DNA from: Caballeronia fortuita
GTDB taxonomy: Bacteria; Pseudomonadota; Gammaproteobacteria; Burkholderiales; Burkholderiaceae
DNA: 64,000 bases
Assembly (NCBI RefSeq): GCF_001544835.2
Contig: NZ_FCNX02000001.1
Location: 434,001-498,000 of the forward strand
Direction: 5' to 3'
The position numbers were made by a program, and so were the translations under genes. Shown piece after piece: positions 50,316-58,534 of the stretch. The notes under the pieces were generated by a model. That model did not search any database, had not been told where the DNA came from, and saw only the letters and a program-made list of their open reading frames with translations. Position 1 is the stretch's first letter, and each line of letters starts with the position of its first letter.

Positions 50316-50390
50316 CCTCTACAGCCGTTGCGTCTACACGTTTTGCATCTACATTGTTTACATCTCATACGAGCGCATCTAAAATGCCTT
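50316..50390. repeat. Five 15-bp direct repeats upstream of the XRE gene
   Basis: TCTACA or a variant (TCTACA, TCTACA, TCTACA, TCTCAT, TCTAAA) starts at 50318, 50333, 50348, 50363 and 50378, exactly 15 bases apart; three of five end in TTG or TTA. The array is in the 412-bp divergent gap (50298-50709) that otherwise holds no convincing gene. It could be operator iterons; 15 is also five codons, so a decayed coding repeat is possible. Confidence 0.6.
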
Positions 50391-50709
50391 GATGTACCGC
50401 TAGGTACATCGCTGTCGTTGCCATTGCACTGAGAACCGATACCCCGAAGTGCCCACGCAAGTATCGAGGCACTCGAAGGGACGCGCGATGTAGTCGTTTT
50501 CGACACGCTGGCATAAAGCGACACGGCGAAGTGAGTACGTATGCAGGTCGGAGACCAGGCAAAATCGATGTCGGTGGCCGGCGGCGTCGCGCATCGGCGT
50601 TCGGATAAGACACGACAGAAGTCGCCGTAGGTCCGGCTGGCAGTTGTGAGCACATTTTGGTCGCGCTCCCGAGCAGCATGGCGCGCCATAGCAAGATTCA
50701 GGAGTTCTA

Positions 50710-51246
50710 GTGACGTCAGCTTATGCGGTCGACTATGCCGAGTTTCGAGCAAACGAGGACCTGGTTATAGGCCTGTATTCGGGTCGGTTCGGCTACAACA
50801 TGAGTTGCTGTCAAGAGTTGCTCACCGCTTGCATTCAACATGGCAACTCGCGAGACCTGTGGGCTGACGCCTACCACGCTTTGCAGCGATACGAGAGCGC
50901 TGAGCTAGTGGTAGGCGACGACGCTGAGATATTGCCGGCACCGCCAGTCGCGGCCGAGAGGAAGCGAGCACGCGTGACTCACGTAACTTGCCTTGTTGAA
51001 AGAGAATGCGACCGCGTTCAAGACGCAGCCGGGCGCTTCACAGTATCCATTGATACCAAAGGGCGAGTGGAGGGTGAGGCTGTCGCCACAAGCAAGCGGA
51101 AAATGAGAATCGCAGGTATGCGGGTGGACCCCATGCAGTCAGTTTCTGAAATCGGGCTCGCGGTTCTAATGCATCTCGCGAGCATCGAACACCTATCTGC
51201 GGTCGAAGGCTTGATGGCGCGTATGCGGCGGGGAGCCACACGATGA
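50710..51246 (+). CDS. Uncharacterised island protein A
   Basis: 178 residues from GTG 50710, which has AGGAG at 5-base spacing. The N-terminal part (MTSAYAVDYAEFRANEDLVIGLYSG) is helical; about residues 85-165 look like a beta-alpha unit ending in SVSEIGLAVLMHLASIEHLS. No family recognised. It opens a rightward gene run that goes to the HipA gene. Its C-terminal pattern faintly resembles those of the genes at 51862, 52449 and 53580. Confidence 0.65.
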   Translation: MTSAYAVDYAEFRANEDLVIGLYSGRFGYNMSCCQELLTACIQHGNSRDLWADAYHALQRYESAELVVGDDAEILPAPPVAAERKRARVTHVTCLVERECDRVQDAAGRFTVSIDTKGRVEGEAVATSKRKMRIAGMRVDPMQSVSEIGLAVLMHLASIEHLSAVEGLMARMRRGATR

Positions 51247-51253
51247 GGACGGC

Positions 51254-51676
51254 GTGAGGCTGGAAGCACGTGTGATGCGGTCAATCGCGCAACGAGGGGG
51301 CGTCGTAGTTCTGCGGTCTGAACTGAATCGCCTCGGAAGCCGCTCGCAGCTCACTCGCGTCTTGGCGAGCCTTGTCCGTCGCAAACTGTTGGTACGAGTC
51401 AGCCTTGGCGTATATGCGAAGACGAAAGTGAACCGCTTCACCGGCCAGCGCACGCCGGCTGCCTCATTCGAAACCATCGCGGCCGAAACGCTTCGAAAGC
51501 TAGGGATAGAAGTGACGCATGGAAAGCTCGCAGCCGAATACAACTCAGGGCAGTCGACGCAGATTCCTATGCTCCCAGTGGTGAACACGGGGCGGCGCAG
51601 AATTAGTCGCAATATCACAATCGGGAGCAAGAAATTGCTTTACGAGCGAGATTCGGAAGAATGTCGGGCGCAGTAG
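51254..51676 (+). CDS. AbiEi/DUF6088-like winged-helix protein
   Basis: 140 residues from GTG 51254. IAQRGGVVVLRSELNRLGSRSQLTRVLASLVRRKLLVRVSLGVYAK is the winged-helix part, and FETIAAETLRKLGIEVTHGKLAAEYNSGQSTQIPMLPVVNTGRRRISRNITIGSKKL the conserved C-terminal part of DUF6088/AbiEi-type antitoxins of type IV toxin-antitoxin systems. No AbiEii-like nucleotidyltransferase gene is adjacent, so it may be an orphan or a regulator of the operon. Confidence 0.75.
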   Translation: MRLEARVMRSIAQRGGVVVLRSELNRLGSRSQLTRVLASLVRRKLLVRVSLGVYAKTKVNRFTGQRTPAASFETIAAETLRKLGIEVTHGKLAAEYNSGQSTQIPMLPVVNTGRRRISRNITIGSKKLLYERDSEECRAQ

Positions 51677-51861
51677 GCCCGCAACGCGGGTCGCTGATGA
51701 CGGACAGTGAATCACAAGCGGGGGGATTCAGCCGCACATAGATGCGGGGGGCGGTGTATCGAGGAGACCGTAACGTTCTGAGCGACGACGTCGTTCGCGG
51801 CCCGACAAAGTTACTGACCGCATAGAACAATCTCCACGAAAAGCTTTCAGCAAAGGCGTGC

Positions 51862-52452
51862 ATGAGTGCGATGGCCATGACTGACTTTACCGAAGCGGAA
51901 GCTGCAGCCGTCTTGCACATAAGCGAGGCCGATGTATTGCGCTTGCTCGCGGTCGGCGACCTTGGACTGGACCACGACAGCGTTCTTGCATACAGAGAGA
52001 AGCTCCGGCGCGCCCGGCCGCCGCAGCCAGGGGACGACGAACACTCGTATCTCGTCGAAGGGCTGCTGCAGACAAATGTCGCGGTCTGTCTCGGCGACGG
52101 AAGGGGCGACACAATCAGTATTGTGTGCGAGGGCACGAAGTTGTCCCTTGCAGAGCCACGCTGGTCGAGTGCGCGCAGCGCGCTAACCAAGCCTGACCCT
52201 CGGGGCCCGTTCCCGGTCGCAAGCGTGTTCTCGGTCTTTGTTCACGAGGTCCGATTGGAAGGGCCAGCCGAATCGCAGGTGCGCGCATCTTTGAGGATTT
52301 CCGTTCAGTGTCGAGATAGCTTCGCTTACGCAAGCGTGCATAGCACGCAGCACCGCATCGACCTGCCGCCGGTGCCCTTCGCTATCGGAGATGACGTGGT
52401 TACGATTGCTCGAGCAATTTTTGCGGCAGCAGCAGGTGCGGAGGTGCCATGA
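51862..52452 (+). CDS. Uncharacterised island protein B with N-terminal HTH
   Basis: 196 residues from ATG 51862 (51877 is an alternative, MTDFTEAE). Residues about 6-50 (DFTEAEAAAVLHISEADVLRLLAVGDLGLDHDSVLAYREK) look like an excisionase-type HTH. The rest ends with GDDVVTIARAIFAAA, a motif repeated in the next gene. The stop overlaps the next ATG by 4 bases (ATGA). The 185-bp gap before it holds no gene. Confidence 0.65.
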   Translation: MSAMAMTDFTEAEAAAVLHISEADVLRLLAVGDLGLDHDSVLAYREKLRRARPPQPGDDEHSYLVEGLLQTNVAVCLGDGRGDTISIVCEGTKLSLAEPRWSSARSALTKPDPRGPFPVASVFSVFVHEVRLEGPAESQVRASLRISVQCRDSFAYASVHSTQHRIDLPPVPFAIGDDVVTIARAIFAAAAGAEVP

Positions 52453-52916
52453 AATTCGAAATCGAATTCTACGACGGAGAGTATGTCAGCGATATGAGCG
52501 CGCTCACGCTCAGCGCAAAGCTTTCGGGAACTGTAGAGGGCCTCGCACCAGCGGATTTTCTTCGGGGAATTGTAGTGTTGCTCGAGATGAGCGAAAAACG
52601 CTATGCGACGCCGACCCCGCTGGGCTCAGCGCTTACGATTCTTGTTCGTCGTAAAGCGTGCAATCGGTTGGCCTTGTTCATGCGAATCGACATTGCATTG
52701 CATGACGGACTTGCGAAGGCGAGTTTGTCCTGTGACGACAACGTACGAACATTTGACGAAGCCGTCGCTGTCGCTGTGAGCAAGGGCGATGACGTCGTGA
52801 ATATCGCGCGTGCAGTGCTCGACGCGGTGTATGAAGAACGGCAGCTGTCCACCTTGGTGGAATCTCGTCTGAAGTCAGTAGGCCGCTCAGTGAAAATCAA
52901 CCCGGAAGAATTGTGA
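52449..52916 (+). CDS. Uncharacterised island protein C, related to B
   Basis: 155 residues. The C-terminal stretch RIDIALHDGLAKASLSCDD and GDDVVNIARAVLDAV resembles the end of protein B (RISVQCRDSFAYASVHS and GDDVVTIARAIFAAA), so the two share a domain. Translationally coupled on both sides. No named family. Confidence 0.65.
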   Translation: MKFEIEFYDGEYVSDMSALTLSAKLSGTVEGLAPADFLRGIVVLLEMSEKRYATPTPLGSALTILVRRKACNRLALFMRIDIALHDGLAKASLSCDDNVRTFDEAVAVAVSKGDDVVNIARAVLDAVYEERQLSTLVESRLKSVGRSVKINPEEL

Positions 52917-53209
52917 TGCATTTCCCCGATGACTTCCCTTGGGACGTCGCGCCTGTGTCGCTGTCCGGCGCTCAGATGAAGCTAGGTGGGCGCTTGATTG
53001 ATGGCAAGTTCGTGGTCGGACTAACACGAGAAGAGCGTGCGGAACGATGGGACCTGTGCGAAGACCTCGCGCAGCAGCTCGTCCCGAAAGCGCTCGCAGA
53101 TGCTGCCAAGTTTCCGGATAATCCAGTCACTGTCACGCTGCAGCGGATGCGCAATGCGCTGCAGCGCAAAAGGCTGGGTCACGGTCACCGAGATGGACTG
53201 GCTTATTGA
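52916..53209 (+). CDS. Uncharacterised small protein with SGAQ motif
   Basis: 97 residues; ATG at 52916 overlaps the preceding TGA by one base (a GTG one codon earlier is an alternative). FPDDFPWDVAPVSLSGAQMKLGGRLIDGKFVVGLTREERAERWDLCEDLAQQLV. The LSGAQMKL piece recalls the HipA nucleotide-loop (SGAQPK), although the chain is too short to be a kinase. I recall similar short proteins of unknown role in Burkholderia. Confidence 0.65.
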   Translation: MHFPDDFPWDVAPVSLSGAQMKLGGRLIDGKFVVGLTREERAERWDLCEDLAQQLVPKALADAAKFPDNPVTVTLQRMRNALQRKRLGHGHRDGLAY

Positions 53210-53250
53210 GCGCCTACGAACGTTACTCGGCTGGTAACAAGGAAGCAAAC

Positions 53251-53523
53251 ATGAACGAAACGTTGACCGTCGCTGAAGTCGCAGTATTGGTGAATTTCTT
53301 GCCGGCTTATGTCATGAAGCTAATCCGTGGTGGCAAGTTACCTGCGGGCGCAAATGCGGTTAGCCGGCACTCCGTCGCACGCAGCGATGCGGAGGCCTGC
53401 CGGCTCGAAGCACCACCGCGTGGCCGCAAAGCCTTCGAAGAACTAGCGCGCGAGTCGCAGAAAGCGGGGCTGTATGCGAAATATCAGCGAGCGGGGACTG
53501 CAGTGTCTGTTGCCCGCTTATAG
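53251..53523 (+). CDS. Small HTH protein, antitoxin/excisionase-like
   Basis: 90 residues from ATG 53251, with AAGGAAG upstream (a TTG frame from 53206 is not favoured). LTVAEVAVLVNFLPAYVMKLIRGGKLPAG is an excisionase-type HTH, and the tail KAFEELARESQKAGLY matches antitoxins that pair with PIN-domain toxins. No PIN gene follows here. Confidence 0.65.
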   Translation: MNETLTVAEVAVLVNFLPAYVMKLIRGGKLPAGANAVSRHSVARSDAEACRLEAPPRGRKAFEELARESQKAGLYAKYQRAGTAVSVARL

Positions 53524-53579
53524 CGAGCGGTGCTGTCTTTGACTACTTGCAATCCGACCAAGCTCACACAATTCTGACC

Positions 53580-54122
53580 ATGGAAAACCACGCGGATTCT
53601 GACGATGTTTCTTCGGCTGCATGGGCATCAGAAAAGTCTCGCGCTTCCGTCGTTGTGTGGGACGCTGACGCGCTCGATGACCTATCGCTGGCGAAGCCAA
53701 TCTATACCTGCTCGACCGAAGTCGACCCACGTCGTCCGTTGTGGCGACGCGCGCTGAGTGCAATTCGCTCACCTGAATACACGCAGCCCATTGACGTTCC
53801 CCAAGCGCCAGCGTCGATGGTCATCGTTGTCGAGCGCGCTACGGGCGGCCTAGGTGACGCCGTGCCTGAAGCGGGATTCGTATGTCACTTAAGAGGGCGA
53901 GTTCTCGAGATGACGGTGCACGCTAACGATGGCGCCGAAGTTGTTAGCGAACTTGAGTTAGACACGGACCGGCCGAGCGTACTAGATGTCGCCGATGCGC
54001 TATTCACTCTGCTTGCGGAGTTGAATCGAAGTGCCGGCTTTACGGATGACAAGGTACGTGCGGAAAAGCGGCACGTGACTCGGCTTGAAACGACCGTTTC
54101 GCAGAGAAAGCAGAAAGGCTGA
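53580..54122 (+). CDS. Uncharacterised island protein D
   Basis: 180 residues from ATG 53580. Contains MVIVVERATGGLGDAVPEAGFVCHL and SVLDVADALFTLLAELNRS, in order and spacing like the C-terminal parts of proteins A, B and C, so a distant relation is possible. Ends 51 bases before the HipA-like gene. Confidence 0.6.
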   Translation: MENHADSDDVSSAAWASEKSRASVVVWDADALDDLSLAKPIYTCSTEVDPRRPLWRRALSAIRSPEYTQPIDVPQAPASMVIVVERATGGLGDAVPEAGFVCHLRGRVLEMTVHANDGAEVVSELELDTDRPSVLDVADALFTLLAELNRSAGFTDDKVRAEKRHVTRLETTVSQRKQKG

Positions 54123-54173
54123 GGAAGCATACCCCGTCTGAACTGAGAGCAAGCTCTACAACTGGTTCGGAAG

Positions 54174-55532
54174 ATGAGCATGACGACAAACAACACAGAG
54201 CTAGCCGTCTTCGCACATATCGACGGTCAATGGGAGGATTGCGGTCAACTCATTCTAAGAGAAGAGCGCGATGAACTCTGCACCTCACTATTCGAATACA
54301 ACGAATTTTATCGCAGCGGCGAACGTTCCATAGCGCTCGCCCCTTTCGACCTCTCCTTTGAAGACACGCCCGTCGCACCGCATACGTTGTTAGTACCGAA
54401 AAATGGATTGCCGTACTTCGGCGCTTTGCGTGACGCAACGCCCGATTCGTGGGGACGGCGGGTAATCGAGTCGAAGCTTAACGCACCCCTAAACGGTCTT
54501 CCGGAGTCGCAGTACGTTCTGCATGCAAGCAGCGAACGTGTTGGGATGATTGACGTCCGACGAATGGATAGTGACCTCCCGTCCGAGCAACGCGACGATT
54601 GGACGAACCTCGAAAACCTCGCTCAGGCTGCAGAATTCGTAGAGGAAGGCCTGTCTGTCGCTGGCAAACATTGCGACATCTTCGCACAGGGTGTCGGCTT
54701 GGGCGGCGCTCGACCGAAGGCGTCTGTTCGCGACGAAGAAGACATTCTTTGGCTTGCGAAATTCTCAAGTCCGGGAGACCGGTTCACAATACCCGCTGTT
54801 GAATGCGCGACTCTGCAGATGGCAGAGAGGGCAGGTATCCGCGTTCCCGATGTCAGGTTCACTCGCATTGATGAACGGTGGGTGATGCTCATCCGTCGAT
54901 TCGACCGCTTTTGGAAACTTCGAGGCGGTCCAAGGCTCGATGAAGTAGGCCGGATGTCGAGCGTTCCAGGCGACGGACGTATAGAACACCGTACACCGTT
55001 TATCAGCGCGCTCACGCTCATAGGATGCGATGAGTCTGAGTCTCGAAACGTGAAGTATTCCGACTTGGCCCGGGTGATACAGCAGCATTGTCATCCTTCA
55101 ATCGCCAGCGAAGACATGCGTGAGTTGTACCGGAGAATGATATTCAACATCTTTACTACTTGTGACGACGACCACCTGCGCAACCATGGATTCTTATGGG
55201 ATGAGGAGATTTGTGGATGGCGCCTGAGTCCGGCCTACGACGTTGTCCCGCGACCCAGCGTCTCTAGTGAACGATATCTTCATTTAGGTGTGGGTGCGCA
55301 AGGTCGTCTTGCGACGATAGATAATGCGCTAACTGAACATTTCGCGTTTAGCCTGTCCAAGCGAGACGCTGCAGAAGCGATTTCGGAGGTCTGGAGTGTC
55401 GTACAGGATTGGAGGCGCCACTATGACGCATCGGGTGTTGACGGAAAGGACATCCAGACAATCGCACCAGCTTTTCGCAGCATCGACGACGTAGCGAGCG
55501 AAGACGTGCGACGCGCCTTGCTGAAGACCTAG
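54174..55532 (+). CDS. HipA-family serine/threonine kinase-like toxin
   Basis: 452 residues (54180 is another possible start). N-terminal HipA-N region, then kinase core: nucleotide loop GGARPK (177-182), FNIFTTCDDDHLRNHGF with the catalytic DDDH (331-334) and Asn337, and LSPAYDVVP with the metal Asp356. HipA toxins phosphorylate glutamyl-tRNA synthetase or other targets and cause dormancy. The residue matching the HipA autophosphorylation Ser is Gly (GLGGARPK; many relatives have SSLGGARPK). No HipB-type XRE gene is adjacent; the only intact XRE gene is 4 kb away on the other strand. Confidence 0.85.
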   Translation: MSMTTNNTELAVFAHIDGQWEDCGQLILREERDELCTSLFEYNEFYRSGERSIALAPFDLSFEDTPVAPHTLLVPKNGLPYFGALRDATPDSWGRRVIESKLNAPLNGLPESQYVLHASSERVGMIDVRRMDSDLPSEQRDDWTNLENLAQAAEFVEEGLSVAGKHCDIFAQGVGLGGARPKASVRDEEDILWLAKFSSPGDRFTIPAVECATLQMAERAGIRVPDVRFTRIDERWVMLIRRFDRFWKLRGGPRLDEVGRMSSVPGDGRIEHRTPFISALTLIGCDESESRNVKYSDLARVIQQHCHPSIASEDMRELYRRMIFNIFTTCDDDHLRNHGFLWDEEICGWRLSPAYDVVPRPSVSSERYLHLGVGAQGRLATIDNALTEHFAFSLSKRDAAEAISEVWSVVQDWRRHYDASGVDGKDIQTIAPAFRSIDDVASEDVRRALLKT

Positions 55533-56210
55533 AGCCGCCAAGCCTATGACAAAGTTCAGCGACGAATGAGCGAGTAAATAGAAATATTGGCTGACGCTTT
55601 GGATGAAGCGCCAAGCGTCGGGTTCGATAAGCGCGGAAGTGCCGTGGGGACGATGCAGTGACTAATCGCGCGAACGGGCGACCAATGGCGGCATAGGCGC
55701 GCCTTTTTCGTCGTTCTCGACGCCCGGCATCTTTGCAGCCTGAAACATCGATTTTTTCGCTGTCCTTCCGCGCGGGTCGAGTGGACAACCCGCGGAATCT
55801 GGCGAAGCCGGTGACGGTGGCGTGAGCGGGAAGCGTTGTTCCAATCTTTGAAAAGAGAAAGACAAGCGTTTACATGTAAACGCTTCTGCCCATTTTCACC
55901 CGATTCTCAGCATTTGGCTGACTCAACAGCCAAGTGCTGTGAAATTGCAACCAGAATGACGCTCCAGTGTCATCCGCGGCTCCTGCCCGGGACCCCAGTC
56001 TCTCCACCTTCTCCCCCTTCACCGTGGGCAGGTCCAAGCGCAAGCGTGGGAAGGCCGGGATAGCGGCTGACGACAGAGAAATCGTGACGACTGCAAGGAA
56101 CCTGGCCAAGGTGCGGCACGCGGGCTCAATGACTTTGCTCTCGAATCCCTGCACGCGCACGTTCAGCGCGTACTTCTCGCGCGACCAAGAAGGCTGCATG
56201 TTCGCCGGCA
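55533..56210. other. 678-bp gap between convergent operons
   Basis: No gene is convincing. Two overlapping frames, 55870-56214 on minus and 55967-56251 on plus, lack known motifs and run against each other. The region separates the HipA operon from the ABC-3C operon and contains the palindrome described below. Confidence 0.5.
55864..55885. promoter_or_regulatory. 22-bp perfect palindrome
   Basis: AAGCGTTTACA followed directly by its complement. No spacer, no T-run. Perfect dyads of this size are usually protein-binding sites. None of the neighbouring genes starts near it, so its role is open. Confidence 0.6.
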
Positions 56211-58067
56211 TCACGGGAAGAGTCCTCGGCGTCCAATGCCTTCAATCTTAGTGAATTGAATCGGGCGCAAGCCCGCGCCCGCCCGCGCCGGCGGCCGTTC
56301 ATTCTCCAAGACGATGAGTTGTCCAGGGCCATTCCACGAGGACAACCATTCATAAAAGCGCGCTCTTACAGTGGAAAGTGGGACTTTGGAATCAAGCGGT
56401 TCCTTGTCGGCGTAATTCTTAAGCGGTGAATCGATGACAACAAACCCTGGGTGCGGCCTGTGCAAACTCTCTGCGTGCTCAAGCAAGGCGACGTAAAACG
56501 CGGTCAGAAGCAGCGCCCGCACGCCATGTCCAAACGACGTCCGCTTACGACCGTCTACTCTGATGTCAAATGCCGACGCGTCGAAGGTTACGCTCGTAAT
56601 CTCAAGTCCCCACGCGATGAGCAAATCCAGCACACGCTTGGATATCTGATTGCCGTCTTGCGTCAGGTGTCGCTCGATGCGAGCATTTTTTCCAGTGCTG
56701 ATTGAGTCAAGTCGTACCGCCTCTGTCGTCAATCGGGCGATTTCCTTGAATGCCCTCAGCTGAGTAAATAGCAGCGTCTTGTGCTCAGCAAGGTCGGTCG
56801 CCGAATGCCCAAACTCGCCTACCCCAGCATCAATCATCCGGTCTTCCTGTCGAGAAAGCTCTTCGAGACGAGCGGATAGCAATGTTTGCTTGCGCGCGAG
56901 GTCGGCGCGTCGAGACTCCTCGAATTCGAGCGAATCAGCCAGGCCGACCTGCTGACGGTATATTTTGTCAGCCTCGGCCGAAATGGCGCGGCGCTGAAGC
57001 AACAAATTCTCCGACGAGTTCAATGCAATCGTCGCATCCGACGGTAGGGTAGTGCCGCAGAGCGGGCATGGTACGTCTTCAAGAAGCGTATAGACTGCGT
57101 TGCTTTCGTCCAGCGCAACGAGTCTGTCCAAGTCACTCTGATATTTGCTGCCAAGCAGTTTGAACCGGCTAACAAGTCCGGCGCTTTGCGCAAGTTCCGT
57201 TTCGCATGCTCGAAGTTCCCTGGCTGAGTGCGCCAGTTCCAAACGGATATGTTCAACCGCTTGCGACCGGGACTTCTGTTGTTTGCTGAGCGCCTCAAGC
57301 GTTGCGTCCACTCTTGCCAGTGCCTCTTCAATTTCCCGCTGAGGGACTCCGTCCGGTAAGTCCGCCTGCAAGTTCCTAATCATTTGACGGGTCGCCTCGG
57401 CACCCCCGCCAGCGGCCTTGCGTTGGTCGGTACTCAGGCCTGCCTCAATTGCGGTATCGTCCACACCCGTCATGATTAGGGCCAACACTGCGCTGCGCTC
57501 GGTCCGCGAATTCGAGTCGCCGAGAATATTGTCCTTGGCTCCAATTGCTGTCTGAGCGAGAAGCGACCAATGCCGGAGTGGGCTGGAGGTGATGTTCGCC
57601 TTGACTCCCGCCTTCCTGAACACTTGGCTTCCGCCAACTCCGACTAAGCGCTTGATGAGCTCATTACAGTCTAGCTTGAGCTTTGGCATTGCGCCCGCGC
57701 GTTCAATCGGACCGCGGTAAATTGCCTCGGCTCCGCCCGCCAATGCTCGCACTATCGTGAACACGCTTGGGTCGACCGCAGAATCGATTTCATCCAGGTC
57801 GAGCGTCGCCTGGCGCTCCGACTCGTCAATGATGGCTTCTGCATCTCTTCCTCCCCGGACCTCAAGGTGGACCGAATCATATCCTTTGGATTCAGGAATC
57901 TCATCGGGAGGCGTGTCGCCCCCAAGGCAGTAGGCGATGCAGTGGTAGATATACGATTTCCCCGTCTCACTCGGTCCGAAGACGAGTGCAGCGGCATCAG
58001 AAAATTCAACGACTGCTGTCGCTTTACTGGGACCGGAAATATGGAGTCGATTGATTCTGAATGTCAT
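56211..58067 (-). CDS. ABC-3C system SMC/Rad50-like ATPase
   Basis: 618 residues. Walker A GPSETGKS (31-38), long coiled-coil-like middle (about 245-480) split by a zinc-hook CPLC at 334-337, signature-like SFGHG (511-515) and Walker B GFVVIDSPL (541-549). The tripartite gene order with the two upstream genes fits the ABC-three-component conflict systems described by comparative genomics (Krishnan, Burroughs, Aravind). It would sense invader nucleic acid or its replication and license the effector. Gap to the middle-component gene is only 2 bases. Confidence 0.85.
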   Translation of the reverse strand: MTFRINRLHISGPSKATAVVEFSDAAALVFGPSETGKSYIYHCIAYCLGGDTPPDEIPESKGYDSVHLEVRGGRDAEAIIDESERQATLDLDEIDSAVDPSVFTIVRALAGGAEAIYRGPIERAGAMPKLKLDCNELIKRLVGVGGSQVFRKAGVKANITSSPLRHWSLLAQTAIGAKDNILGDSNSRTERSAVLALIMTGVDDTAIEAGLSTDQRKAAGGGAEATRQMIRNLQADLPDGVPQREIEEALARVDATLEALSKQQKSRSQAVEHIRLELAHSARELRACETELAQSAGLVSRFKLLGSKYQSDLDRLVALDESNAVYTLLEDVPCPLCGTTLPSDATIALNSSENLLLQRRAISAEADKIYRQQVGLADSLEFEESRRADLARKQTLLSARLEELSRQEDRMIDAGVGEFGHSATDLAEHKTLLFTQLRAFKEIARLTTEAVRLDSISTGKNARIERHLTQDGNQISKRVLDLLIAWGLEITSVTFDASAFDIRVDGRKRTSFGHGVRALLLTAFYVALLEHAESLHRPHPGFVVIDSPLKNYADKEPLDSKVPLSTVRARFYEWLSSWNGPGQLIVLENERPPARAGAGLRPIQFTKIEGIGRRGLFP

Positions 58068-58069
58068 CG

Positions 58070-58534
58070 TCAGAAGCTCATGGCAGTAAATTCGGCGCCC
58101 CAGCGGTCACCTTCGCGCTCGAATATCTCGGTGAGCTCTTCGGAGGGAACGTCGCCAAACTTTTTCGCGACCCATGCTGAACGTGTTTCGAGTTGTCGCG
58201 CGTATGAAGAGGTGAGTGCAAACACGAGTTGCCGACAATGTTCGCCCGCGCAGTACACGATGCCCTCATCCGTGAAACCCGCCGCGACGATGTCTTTGCG
58301 GCTCATCAGATAAAGACCTTCTTCGACTCGGTCACGCCTCGTGTACACCTCGCTGTTTCTTTGAGGAATGGGTGTGTGCAAACTACTAGGGCCGCCCAAG
58401 TCGCCAGAGTAGATGAGCGCGTAGTCGAGAAGTACCAGCTTCTGCAGGTCCGCCACGCGAGGCCTTAGCGCGTGCAGAATGAAGGCCATTCGCACCCCAA
58501 GCTCGAACGCACTATTGAATGGTTCACCCTTCAC
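58070..58534 (-). CDS. ABC-3C middle component
   Basis: 154 residues. FNSAFELGVRMAFILHALRPRVADLQKLVLLDYALIYSGDLGGPSSLHTPIPQRN and the C-terminal ETRSAWVAKKFGDVPSEELTEIFEREGDRWGAEF closely fit the middle component type 2 of ABC-3C systems. It should bridge ATPase and effector. It starts 11 bases inside the end of the effector gene. Confidence 0.85.
   Translation of the reverse strand: MKGEPFNSAFELGVRMAFILHALRPRVADLQKLVLLDYALIYSGDLGGPSSLHTPIPQRNSEVYTRRDRVEEGLYLMSRKDIVAAGFTDEGIVYCAGEHCRQLVFALTSSYARQLETRSAWVAKKFGDVPSEELTEIFEREGDRWGAEFTAMSF

Noticed and set aside
50081..50392. 103-residue plus-strand frame whose end contains the 15-bp repeats as five-codon units
   Set aside because: It lies antisense to the well-supported XRE gene for most of its length; kept only as an alternative reading of the repeats.
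50249..50752. 167-residue frame on the minus strand
   Set aside because: Runs over the start of the XRE gene, the 15-bp repeats and the ribosome site of the gene at 50710; Cys/Arg-rich composition is that of non-coding DNA read by chance.
55870..56251. Two opposing frames of 114 and 94 residues
   Set aside because: They overlap each other and the end of the ABC-3C ATPase gene; neither shows a domain or ribosome site strong enough to choose one.
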